Shown here in pieces: positions 1 through 5,620 of a DNA stretch of 5,639 nucleotides. Every line of letters begins with the position of its first letter. The first letter of the stretch is position 1. The stretch is taken from assembly GCA_964655475.1 (NCBI GenBank), contig CAZZMO010000033.1, positions 1 to 5,639 on the forward strand. The letters are read 5' to 3'. Below the pieces are notes generated by a model. It worked only from the letters and a program-made list of their open reading frames with translations, made no database searches and was not told where the DNA came from. The DNA is from VGMA01 sp964655475. Lineage in GTDB: Bacteria > Chlamydiota > Chlamydiia > Chlamydiales > VGMA01. Made by a program: the position numbers and the translations under genes.

Positions 1-213
1 CGTCGGTGATGCTTGATCCGAGCATATGGGTCGAACCACTTTAAATGCAACAGGGGTGCTTCAGGCGCGGATTCGTGTAACCGAGCGAAGACGCCCGACG
101 TATTCAGTTACCGCAATCAGCCCCGCAGGGCCCCCCTGACTGGCGTTTGTGCCCCGGAGCCGGGTGTCCCCCACCCTTCCCGCCCAAAACCCGATCCATT
201 CGCAGTTCCCCGG

Positions 214-305
214 CAAAAATGGCTTCAAAAACGGTCAAAAATGCTGCTTTTTTGAGCTCAAAAACGCTTGTGCATGGAAAGAAAATCGCACTACGCCCAA
301 AAATG
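214..305. repeat. Cluster of five CAAAAAYG words
   Basis: CAAAAATG or CAAAAACG begins at 214, 226, 236, 259 and 298, always as the same eight-base pattern with T or C at position 7. Spacings between starts are 12, 10, 23 and 39 bases, so the first four are close to helical phase. On the minus strand these read as CATTTTTG/CGTTTTTG. They may be protein-binding words, decayed tandem repeats or simple A-rich bias; nothing in the sequence settles which. Confidence 0.35.
246..267. repeat. Perfect 16-bp palindrome within a 22-bp inverted repeat
   Basis: TTTTTGAGCTCAAAAA (249-264) is a perfect palindrome. After one mismatch (T248/C265) the symmetry continues with G246-C267 and C247-G266. There is no loop spacer, so a dimeric protein-binding site is as plausible as an RNA hairpin. 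It lies about 85 bases past the stop codon of the minus-strand transporter gene. The T run precedes rather than follows the symmetric core on both strands, so it is not a classic intrinsic terminator. Confidence 0.45.
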
Positions 306-351
306 CTGTGTGTGTACCTTTTGTATTTTGTGCAAAACTGTTTTTTAATAA

Positions 352-1563
352 TTAATCTAAGATTCGGTCTGGCAATGAACGGAAGAGGTAGAAGGAGAAG
401 AACAAAGTGATCAAACTAACCACAAAAAATCCTACCGCCGCTGGAAGAGCTAAGAAGTCTCCAATGAGGGAAAGATATCCTGCGGCCAAAAGTACCGCAA
501 CCACCCCTAGAAATGTAGAAGCCGCAATGATAGAACCCCTTGTTTTCTGGGGACTTGTGACTTGAATATAGGCGTCTAGAGGAACGATGTAGAGCCCCCC
601 ATGTAGACCTGCAGAAATCATGAGAAGCACAACGGGAGCAAGTTGATACTGAAAGAAATAGAGCAAAAAGTAGGAAGCTGCAGTTCCAAATGCACCCCAA
701 ATCGCAATCCAAAGTTGAATCCCCTTTTTGGACAAGAGTGTAACGATATAAGAGCCCACTCCAATCCCAAAGGCAGCAGCGAGATAAATGTACCCCGCTT
801 GAATATCAGTAATCTTAAGCGACTGAATACCAAAAGGTATTAGATTAAGTTGCATGTAAGAAGCTGTGAAGAGAAAATAGGAGGCAGCAATACAAACAAG
901 AAGAAGATAAGGGTAACGGTTCGCCTCTTTTAAGCTATTATAGATGTCTCTCATGAAAAAGAAAGTGATCTTTCTTTCAGGATCCTGCGCCTTTGTTTTT
1001 TCAATCATGTAACCAAAAATCAGAGCAAAAATCGATAAAACAACGCAAAAGCCTGCGATCAATACGTAGTTTCTCCCTGTAATATCGGCTATGAAGGAAG
1101 CGAGAAAAGTTCCCACAATGACCGCCATGTAGGTTCCAAGAGTCATATGACCATTCGCTTTAGAAATCTCTTGTTTGGGGACAATTTCTGGGAGAATTGA
1201 GTATTTAGCAGGACTAAAGAGAGATGCTTGCAAGGCGACGAGAAAAAGGGCTGCGTAGGAGCTAAATACTCCATGGGCAGAAATTGCCCAAAGTCCAAGG
1301 AGAAGACAAACAACCTCTCCCCAAAGAGTGCATACAATGACGTTTCTTTTGCTAAAACGGTCTGCTAAATGGCCTGCTGGAGTTGAAAAGAAGAGGAACG
1401 GAGCCATAAATAAAGCACCCGATATAGAAAGAATTTTATTACAACAGTCGTTTCCAAGAATTTCTATTAATGAAAAAACTACAATTAAGCGAAATATACT
1501 ATCTACTAACGTAATTAATGTTTGCGATATATTTAAGGCCGCAAAAGAAGAAATTTTCATCAT
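352..1563 (-). CDS. lplT: MFS transporter, lysophospholipid transporter LplT-like
   Basis: This 403-residue inner-membrane protein of the major facilitator superfamily has about 12 hydrophobic helices and almost no soluble domain, close to the roughly 400 residues usual for LplT. Seen directly: MFS motif A between helices 2 and 3 (AGHLADRFSKR, 63-73); a segment SPAKYSILPEIVP (117-129) followed by KANG and LGT (136-144), which closely resembles the PAKYGILPE...ANG signature of LplT and the MFS half of Aas fusions; and YIVPLDAYIQ...RGSIIAAS (325-349), another hallmark of that group. LplT proteins flip lysophosphatidylethanolamine and related lysolipids into the inner leaflet for re-acylation by Aas. 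Residues 191-215 form the central cytoplasmic loop. The start is one of two adjacent ATG codons (1561-1563 or 1558-1560); no Shine-Dalgarno sequence precedes either. The gene is divergent from the amino acid symporter gene. No acyltransferase partner is visible. In an intracellular bacterium, uptake of host lysophospholipid would fit. The exact substrate is inferred. Confidence 0.82.
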   Translation of the reverse strand: MMKISSFAALNISQTLITLVDSIFRLIVVFSLIEILGNDCCNKILSISGALFMAPFLFFSTPAGHLADRFSKRNVIVCTLWGEVVCLLLGLWAISAHGVFSSYAALFLVALQASLFSPAKYSILPEIVPKQEISKANGHMTLGTYMAVIVGTFLASFIADITGRNYVLIAGFCVVLSIFALIFGYMIEKTKAQDPERKITFFFMRDIYNSLKEANRYPYLLLVCIAASYFLFTASYMQLNLIPFGIQSLKITDIQAGYIYLAAAFGIGVGSYIVTLLSKKGIQLWIAIWGAFGTAASYFLLYFFQYQLAPVVLLMISAGLHGGLYIVPLDAYIQVTSPQKTRGSIIAASTFLGVVAVLLAAGYLSLIGDFLALPAAVGFFVVSLITLFFSFYLFRSLPDRILD

Positions 1564-1598
1564 AGAATAAAATAGGGCTCATTTAGTATTATGGGTTG
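1564..1598. promoter_or_regulatory. Short divergent intergenic region
   Basis: Only 35 bp separate the start codons of the divergent transporter genes, so promoter elements must be compressed here or lie inside the opposing coding sequence. Plus-strand -10-like hexamers are TAAAAT (1568-1573) and TATTAT (1587-1592). Neither has a good -35 partner at normal spacing, and the second would give an almost leaderless message. No clear Shine-Dalgarno sequence precedes either gene. Shared regulation of the two genes is possible but not shown. Confidence 0.3.
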
Positions 1599-2828
1599 AT
1601 GAACCGTATATTCACCCCCAATTTTTTAATGCTACTAGGACTTTTTTTAGGGCTCCTAGCTGGTTACTTGCACATTCCCTTCCTTTACCAAATTGCTACC
1701 TATATTGCTAGCATTACCATTAAAACTTTGGGTCTACTCGCTCTACCGATCCTTTTTCTCTCGATTGTATCGACCCTTTCAGGGATGCAAAGCCTTCGTG
1801 AGACAAAAGTGTTCGGCTGGCGTGTGTTGAAATACACATTGATTACAACGATCCTTGCAGCTTCCCTTGCCTTAGCCCTTTACTTGATTGTTGACCCTGT
1901 AAAACACTTCACTCTCGATACTGCCCTAGCATTCCAACCCACAGAAAAAGTACCCACTTACCTCGAGTCGTTATTGACCGTCTTCCCATCGAATGTGGTT
2001 GCCCCCTTTTTAGAGAATAATGTGTTTGCTATTGTTCTCATGGCATTGGTACTTGGCCTTTCGATCCTTTCCTTAAAAGAAAAGCAAAAAGAGACCCTCC
2101 ACCTCTTCTTCTCTTCCCTATTTGCCGCTTTCCTTACATTGACCCGCTACATCATCCGCTTCATGCCGATTGGCGTATTTGCCTTCATTACCCTCTTCGC
2201 AAGTGAACTTTTCTCAGAAAATAGTGCCAAATACCAGAGCATTTTCTACTACACAATTGTGGTTTTAGCTGCGAACATCATCCAAGGGGTGGTAGTCCTA
2301 CCCATTCTACTACTCATTAAAGGAGTTTCGCCCCGAAAACTCATCAAAGGGATGTTCCCTGCGATCAACTTGGCCTTCTTTTCGAAGTCGTCGAACGCTA
2401 CCTTGCCACTTGCTTTAGAAAATGCAATTGATAAGGTGGGGCTCTCTGATAAAGTCGCTAGGTTCAGCCTCCCCCTTTGCACAACCATCAACATGAATGG
2501 ATGTGCAGCATTTATTTTGATCACAACACTCTTTGTAGCAACGATTAATGGTTACACATTTACTCCAATAGACTACATTCTTTGGGTCTTCATTGCTACT
2601 CTAGCAGCGATTGGAAACGCGGGCGTTCCGATGGGATGCTTCTTTCTTTCAAGCGCTATTTTGACAGGGATGGGAGTTCCTCTAGAGGTCATGGGGATGA
2701 TTTTACCTATTTATTCCTTAATCGACATGGTCGAAACAGCCCTAAATGTCTGGTCTGATTCATGCGTAACAGCAATCGTTGATAAAGAATCTAGACAAAC
2801 TGAGGAGATTGTGGCATTACCTAGTTAG
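1599..2828 (+). CDS. DAACS-family amino acid:cation symporter, probably for neutral amino acids
   Basis: This 409-residue inner-membrane protein has the dicarboxylate/amino acid:cation symporter fold (GltPh/EAAT/SstT superfamily). Landmarks in order: N-terminal helices; the HP1 hairpin with a serine-rich tip (FSKSSNATLP, 261-270); the broken helix 7 motif NMNGC (298-302) in place of NMDGT; the HP2 hairpin (IGNAGVP, 338-344); and the helix 8 motif DMVETALNVWSD (376-387). D376, N383 and D387 match conserved cation and substrate-backbone positions (GltPh D394, N401, D405). The position of GltPh R397, which holds the acidic side chain of aspartate or glutamate, is Glu (E379). As I recall, the ETALN string is also found in the Ser/Thr symporter SstT, so a neutral substrate is likelier than a dicarboxylate. 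Start: ATG at 1599. A TTG at 1596 would add one residue, and GGG at 1593-1595 is the only purine-rich stretch nearby. The stop is 1 base before the next gene, implying cotranscription. Confidence 0.88.
   Translation: MNRIFTPNFLMLLGLFLGLLAGYLHIPFLYQIATYIASITIKTLGLLALPILFLSIVSTLSGMQSLRETKVFGWRVLKYTLITTILAASLALALYLIVDPVKHFTLDTALAFQPTEKVPTYLESLLTVFPSNVVAPFLENNVFAIVLMALVLGLSILSLKEKQKETLHLFFSSLFAAFLTLTRYIIRFMPIGVFAFITLFASELFSENSAKYQSIFYYTIVVLAANIIQGVVVLPILLLIKGVSPRKLIKGMFPAINLAFFSKSSNATLPLALENAIDKVGLSDKVARFSLPLCTTINMNGCAAFILITTLFVATINGYTFTPIDYILWVFIATLAAIGNAGVPMGCFFLSSAILTGMGVPLEVMGMILPIYSLIDMVETALNVWSDSCVTAIVDKESRQTEEIVALPS
2802..2807 (+). promoter_or_regulatory. Distant Shine-Dalgarno-like GAGGAG before the permease gene
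   Basis: GAGGAG lies in the tail of the symporter gene, 22 bases before the permease ATG at 2830, which is too far for direct use. An in-frame TTG at 2809 is only 1 base away, too near. The 1-base gap between the symporter stop and the ATG suggests that translation of the permease depends on ribosomes finishing the upstream gene, perhaps with help from this site. Confidence 0.3.
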
Positions 2829-2829
2829 T

Positions 2830-4212
2830 ATGTCACATAAGAAACTTCTAGGTTTTTTTCAGATTGTCATGATCAATGTTATCGCCGTCGATAGCATCAG
2901 GACTCTCCCTATTTCTGCTGAATATGGCTTTTCACTCATCTTTTTCTATCTGATTGCAGCCATTATGTTCTTCATCCCAAGCGGCTTGATTGCTGCAGAG
3001 CTCGGCACTGCGTGGCCGACTACAGGGGGGATTTACATATGGGTTAGAGAAGCTTTCGGAAAGAAAACAAGCGTCGTCGTTATTTGGCTAAACTGGCTTT
3101 ACAATCTCGCTTGGTATCCCACCATCATGGCCCTTATTGCGGGAACATCTGCCTATTTCTTCTCTCCTGAGCTCGCTGAAAACCGCCTCTATTTAGTCTC
3201 GATCATCTTAATCCTCTTTTGGCTTGCCACGGGACTCAACTGCTTTGGAATGCATGTTTCGAGTTTTATCAGCACCATAGGGGCTCTTATTGGGACAATA
3301 TTACCCATGCTAGGAATCATTACCCTCGGATTCTTTTGGTATTTTAAAGGATATCCACTTGCGATTGACATTTCCTGGGACTCATTTTTTCCAACGAACC
3401 AATCCCACGAAAATTTAGCCTTTCTCGGGAATGTACTCTTCGGCCTTCTTGGATTAGAGATGGTAGCAACACACGCTCAAGAGATGAAAAATCCCCAAAA
3501 AGATTATCCAAGAGCGATCATGGCCTCTGTCTGGATCATCCTGTTTACCATTATCTTTTCCTCCCTTGCCATTGCATTAGTTGTTCCGAGAGAATCTTTG
3601 AGTTTAGTGACAGGAACCTTACAGGCATTTTCTACCTTCTTTCATGCTTTTGGCATGCCCTTCATGACCCCTGTCGTTGCAGGCTTGATCATCCTTGGAG
3701 GATTAAGTGGTGTATCTGCCTGGATCATTGGCCCCACAAAAGGGATCATGGTAGCAAGTCAAGATGGATCGCTTCCAAAATTTCTGACGAAAAAAAATCG
3801 CCACGATGTACCGATCAACGTGTTACTCATTCAAGCTGTAATTGTTACGCTACTGACACTGCTGTTTATTTTCATGCCGAGCATTAATTCATCTTTCTGG
3901 GTTCTCTCTGCCATCACGGCAGAACTTGCCCTAGTTGTCTACATTGCAGTATTTGCAGCAGGGCTAGTCCTACACCATAAAAAACCTCACGTAAAACGCT
4001 CTTTCAAAATCCCAGGTGGCAGCATCGGCATTTGGACTGCCTGTTTATTTGGAATTTCCATCTCCTTGTTTGCTATCATTGTCGGATTCATTCCACCGAA
4101 AAATCTTGTCGGCGGACATGAGATCCTCTATGAGACTGTCTTGATTTTTGGGATGATTTTCCTCTCCTCACTTCCTTTATTATTGACTTTCCGAAAGAAG
4201 AAACTATACTGA
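2830..4212 (+). CDS. APC-family amino acid permease/antiporter (GadC/XasA-like)
   Basis: This 460-residue inner-membrane protein of the amino acid-polyamine-organocation superfamily has about 12 membrane helices. Seen directly: a first helix with the unwound-type segment SIRTLP (22-27) following INVIAVD; the AELGTAWPTTGGIYIWVREAFG region (56-77) typical of glutamate:GABA antiporter relatives; LEMVATHAQEMKNP (209-222) with DYPRA after it; TKGIMVASQDGSLP (313-326) with a following HDVPIN; and a polar C-terminus of only a few residues. The order and wording of these blocks fit the GadC/XasA-like group, which exchanges amino acids. The long C-terminal plug of E. coli GadC is absent, so pH gating of that type is not expected. 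Start: ATG at 2830. A longer in-frame reading from TTG 2779 would add 17 residues overlapping the symporter and fits the family less well, because the KKLLGFF start resembles relatives. It is likely co-expressed with the upstream symporter. The actual substrates cannot be read from the sequence. Confidence 0.86.
   Translation: MSHKKLLGFFQIVMINVIAVDSIRTLPISAEYGFSLIFFYLIAAIMFFIPSGLIAAELGTAWPTTGGIYIWVREAFGKKTSVVVIWLNWLYNLAWYPTIMALIAGTSAYFFSPELAENRLYLVSIILILFWLATGLNCFGMHVSSFISTIGALIGTILPMLGIITLGFFWYFKGYPLAIDISWDSFFPTNQSHENLAFLGNVLFGLLGLEMVATHAQEMKNPQKDYPRAIMASVWIILFTIIFSSLAIALVVPRESLSLVTGTLQAFSTFFHAFGMPFMTPVVAGLIILGGLSGVSAWIIGPTKGIMVASQDGSLPKFLTKKNRHDVPINVLLIQAVIVTLLTLLFIFMPSINSSFWVLSAITAELALVVYIAVFAAGLVLHHKKPHVKRSFKIPGGSIGIWTACLFGISISLFAIIVGFIPPKNLVGGHEILYETVLIFGMIFLSSLPLLLTFRKKKLY
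4183..4210 (+). promoter_or_regulatory. Sigma-70-type promoter for the exported HEVFGH protein gene
   Basis: TTGACT (4183-4188) matches the -35 consensus TTGACA at 5 of 6 positions. After a 16-bp spacer, TATACT (4205-4210) matches TATAAT at 5 of 6. Transcription would begin near 4217, giving a leader of about 22 bases before the ATG at 4239. It sits within the last codons of the permease gene and ends on the first base of that gene's stop codon. The exported protein could therefore be expressed independently of the transporter pair. Spacing and both hexamers are good, but this is a pattern match only. Confidence 0.55.
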
Positions 4213-4238
4213 GGGAAATGTAAAATTCAGTTGAGATC

Positions 4239-5573
4239 ATGAGATCAAAAGTTGCCCTCCTCCTTTGTTCAACCGTTCCTCTATTTGCAGAAATCAACAC
4301 AAATTTAGTCGACTACGTTCCTCCTAACTTAAATGAGTATCCTGCGGACCTTCTGATCGACCGTTATTTATCCCCTTTTGCAGGAGCAACCGATCTTTTA
4401 ACACTTCAAGATGCCTGCGTCTATTTAGTAGGCAAGGTATGGAAAGAGCAATACAACACGAACTCTCCACTATCAATCATAAATCGCGGCATTAAACAAT
4501 TGATATTCAATGTTCCTTTAAGCCTCTTCCTTTCAACAACGCAACATGAAGTATTTGGGCATGGGTATAGAGTGAGAAGTTTAGGAAGTGATGTCGCCAA
4601 AGTACAAGGCTACACGCTAGGACTTCCCTTTCCTTATGGACAAAACACCGGAAGCACAACATACTCGATTACTCCCCAATTTACTATCTCCGATGAACTC
4701 GCCGTGAGTGTTGCTGGGATTGAATCTGCTTCCATTTTGGCAACTCAGGTGAGAATGGGATGGATTCAGGATGGTTTTATCGACCCTACACAGACCATTT
4801 TGTACCTTCAAAACCAATATGAGATCGCCTCCTATATCAAAAATCGACAGCAGGGAAATCCTGCAGATGATATTGGGAGCTATGTATTTTGGCTGAGCGT
4901 CCTTTATCCGAAGAACTCTGAAACAGTCAGCAGCGCCGAATCAGATCTTCAAAGCCAAGCAAACTGGGCCTTTTTAGACCCATTCACCTATCTCGCACTT
5001 TTCAGCTTCGCTAACTACATTCTCTCTGGAGAGTTTTTGAAGATGAAAATGCTGCCACTCGGACCTGTCGGTTACTTGCCGAGCATCCGTGTTTCACTGA
5101 CCCCATTTGGACCTGAAGGCTATTTGGATAACTACGTCTCTTTTGCTGATAAAGTAGTCTATTTTTACCTCCGCTACGGAAAGAGAAACCCCTGGGTTAA
5201 GTATAGCGGCATCGGATTCCAGATGCCAAACCTTTGGTCGAACACAAATGTCACCCTGGGAATGAGAGGAGATATTTGGACGCAACCTGCTTATTCAACG
5301 AGCCCTGTCATCCCTTATGCAATTTTCGCATCGATCGTCACTGACGATGACAACCCCGCAGATTTGGTCGACAGCCCACACCTTCCGCCAGTCGATAGAC
5401 CTGCAGCCACAAATATTGGCGCCTTAGCGACGTTGACTGTCAATTACTTCTTCGATCAAAAGAAGACCTCTTATGGATATGCTGAACTTGGCTACAAGAG
5501 CTCTGGCTATGTACAAGGGCAGGATTTGGGGACCACCCCCATCGCAAGACTCGGCCTCTGTATCAATTACTAA
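4239..5573 (+). CDS. Exported protein with HEVFGH zincin-like motif and probable C-terminal beta-barrel
   Basis: I do not recognise this 444-residue protein as a named family. A signal peptide is clear: basic MRSK, a hydrophobic core, and probable cleavage after PLFA (residue 17), which supports the start at 4239 despite only a weak GAG (4233-4235) upstream. Residues 85-100 are hydrophobic and lead into QHEVFGHGYR (102-111). H103, E104 and H108 form an HExxGH pattern, one residue longer than HExxH and like the M49 (DPP III) zinc motif, though the protein is otherwise shorter and unlike M49. A second helix, DELAVSVAGIES (152-163), offers E153 or E162 as third ligand. From about 280 to 444, alternating hydrophobic and polar stretches (for example KVVYFYLRYG, NVTLGMRGDIW, ALATLTVNYFF, YGYAELGYK) end in ARLGLCINY. 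A terminal aromatic on the last strand is typical of outer-membrane barrel insertion. A surface or periplasmic metallopeptidase is plausible but unproven; a non-catalytic barrel protein is the main alternative. It follows the permease gene by 26 bases and has its own promoter-like sequence. Confidence 0.8.
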   Translation: MRSKVALLLCSTVPLFAEINTNLVDYVPPNLNEYPADLLIDRYLSPFAGATDLLTLQDACVYLVGKVWKEQYNTNSPLSIINRGIKQLIFNVPLSLFLSTTQHEVFGHGYRVRSLGSDVAKVQGYTLGLPFPYGQNTGSTTYSITPQFTISDELAVSVAGIESASILATQVRMGWIQDGFIDPTQTILYLQNQYEIASYIKNRQQGNPADDIGSYVFWLSVLYPKNSETVSSAESDLQSQANWAFLDPFTYLALFSFANYILSGEFLKMKMLPLGPVGYLPSIRVSLTPFGPEGYLDNYVSFADKVVYFYLRYGKRNPWVKYSGIGFQMPNLWSNTNVTLGMRGDIWTQPAYSTSPVIPYAIFASIVTDDDNPADLVDSPHLPPVDRPAATNIGALATLTVNYFFDQKKTSYGYAELGYKSSGYVQGQDLGTTPIARLGLCINY

Positions 5574-5620
5574 GAGACTGTCCACAAACTAAGACTTGGT
5601 CGAGTTTTTGGACAGTCTCT
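5573..5620. repeat. 48-bp near-perfect inverted repeat (terminator or MITE-like)
   Basis: The left arm 5573-5590 (AGAGACTGTCCACAAACT) pairs with the right arm 5603-5620 over 18 positions with a single mismatch (C5585/T5608), leaving a 12-base loop. The first base is the last base of the preceding gene's stop codon. A stem this long right after a gene could act as a bidirectional terminator or protect the 3' end. No T run follows on either strand, so a classic intrinsic terminator is doubtful. The sharp ends, AGAGACTGTCC and its complement, resemble terminal inverted repeats of an insertion sequence or miniature element. I see no convincing target-site duplication. Confidence 0.6.

Larger units (their letters stand above)
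1..351. other. Gene-free region with GC-rich, hairpin-forming segment
   Basis: No convincing gene lies here. By hand count, GC is about 52%, 57%, 77%, 50%, 43% and 25% in successive 60-base blocks, so bases 1-215 stand out from the flanking coding DNA. Short complementary pieces occur in a row: ATGCT/AGCAT (9-13 with 21-25), GTAAC/GTTAC (77-81 with 107-111) enclosing CGAGCG/CGCCCG with one mismatch (82-87 with 92-97), CAGGG/CCCTG (126-130 with 134-138), and CCCG/CGGG (153-156 with 161-164). CGTCGG at 1-6 could also close onto CCGACG at 95-100. Together these suggest a folded RNA or a palindromic intergenic element, on either strand. I do not recognise a known RNA family. The reading frames that stay open here are Pro/Arg-rich and look like a by-product of high GC. 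The region lies downstream of the minus-strand transporter gene and could be transcribed by read-through. Confidence 0.45.

Noticed and set aside
115..124. Minus-strand GGGGCTGATT resembling the 5' end of tmRNA
   Set aside because: The bases that follow do not match the conserved CTGGATTCGACGGG-like start of tmRNA, and no tag-coding or tRNA-like end was found.
13..255. Open frame of 80 codons from a TTG on the plus strand
   Set aside because: Its product is rich in Pro, Arg, Cys and Ser with no domain or membrane pattern, it has no ribosome site, and several frames stay open here because the DNA is GC-rich. A conserved small protein cannot be excluded without homologues.
214..305. CRISPR-like reading of the repeated CAAAAAYG words
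   Set aside because: Repeats are only 8 bases and spacing is irregular (2 to 31 bases between copies), unlike CRISPR repeats of about 24-40 bases with uniform spacers.
334..355. AAAACTGTTTT and TTAATAATTAA as a terminator for the minus-strand transporter gene
   Set aside because: Both are A/T-only or near-loopless symmetries with little stem stability and no proper GC stem followed by a T run on the minus strand.
147..410. Overlapping plus-strand frames (147-410 and 149-355) with a short hydrophobic stretch
   Set aside because: They begin in the GC-rich block, the first overlaps the end of the well-supported minus-strand transporter gene, and they have no coherent family signature.
643..843. 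Plus- and minus-strand frames inside the LplT-like gene (for example 643-843, 416-712, 1328-1570)
   Set aside because: They lie wholly or almost wholly within the clearly coding transporter frame and lack recognisable protein features.
2779..2829. Longer N-terminus for the APC permease from TTG 2779
   Set aside because: It would add 17 charged residues encoded within the symporter gene; the ATG at 2830 gives the N-terminus expected for the family, directly before helix 1.
4218..4223. ATG-TAA start-stop pair just after the permease gene
   Set aside because: Minimal start-stop pairs can regulate downstream translation, but here the GAGGGA is only 1 base from the ATG and no other evidence supports a role.
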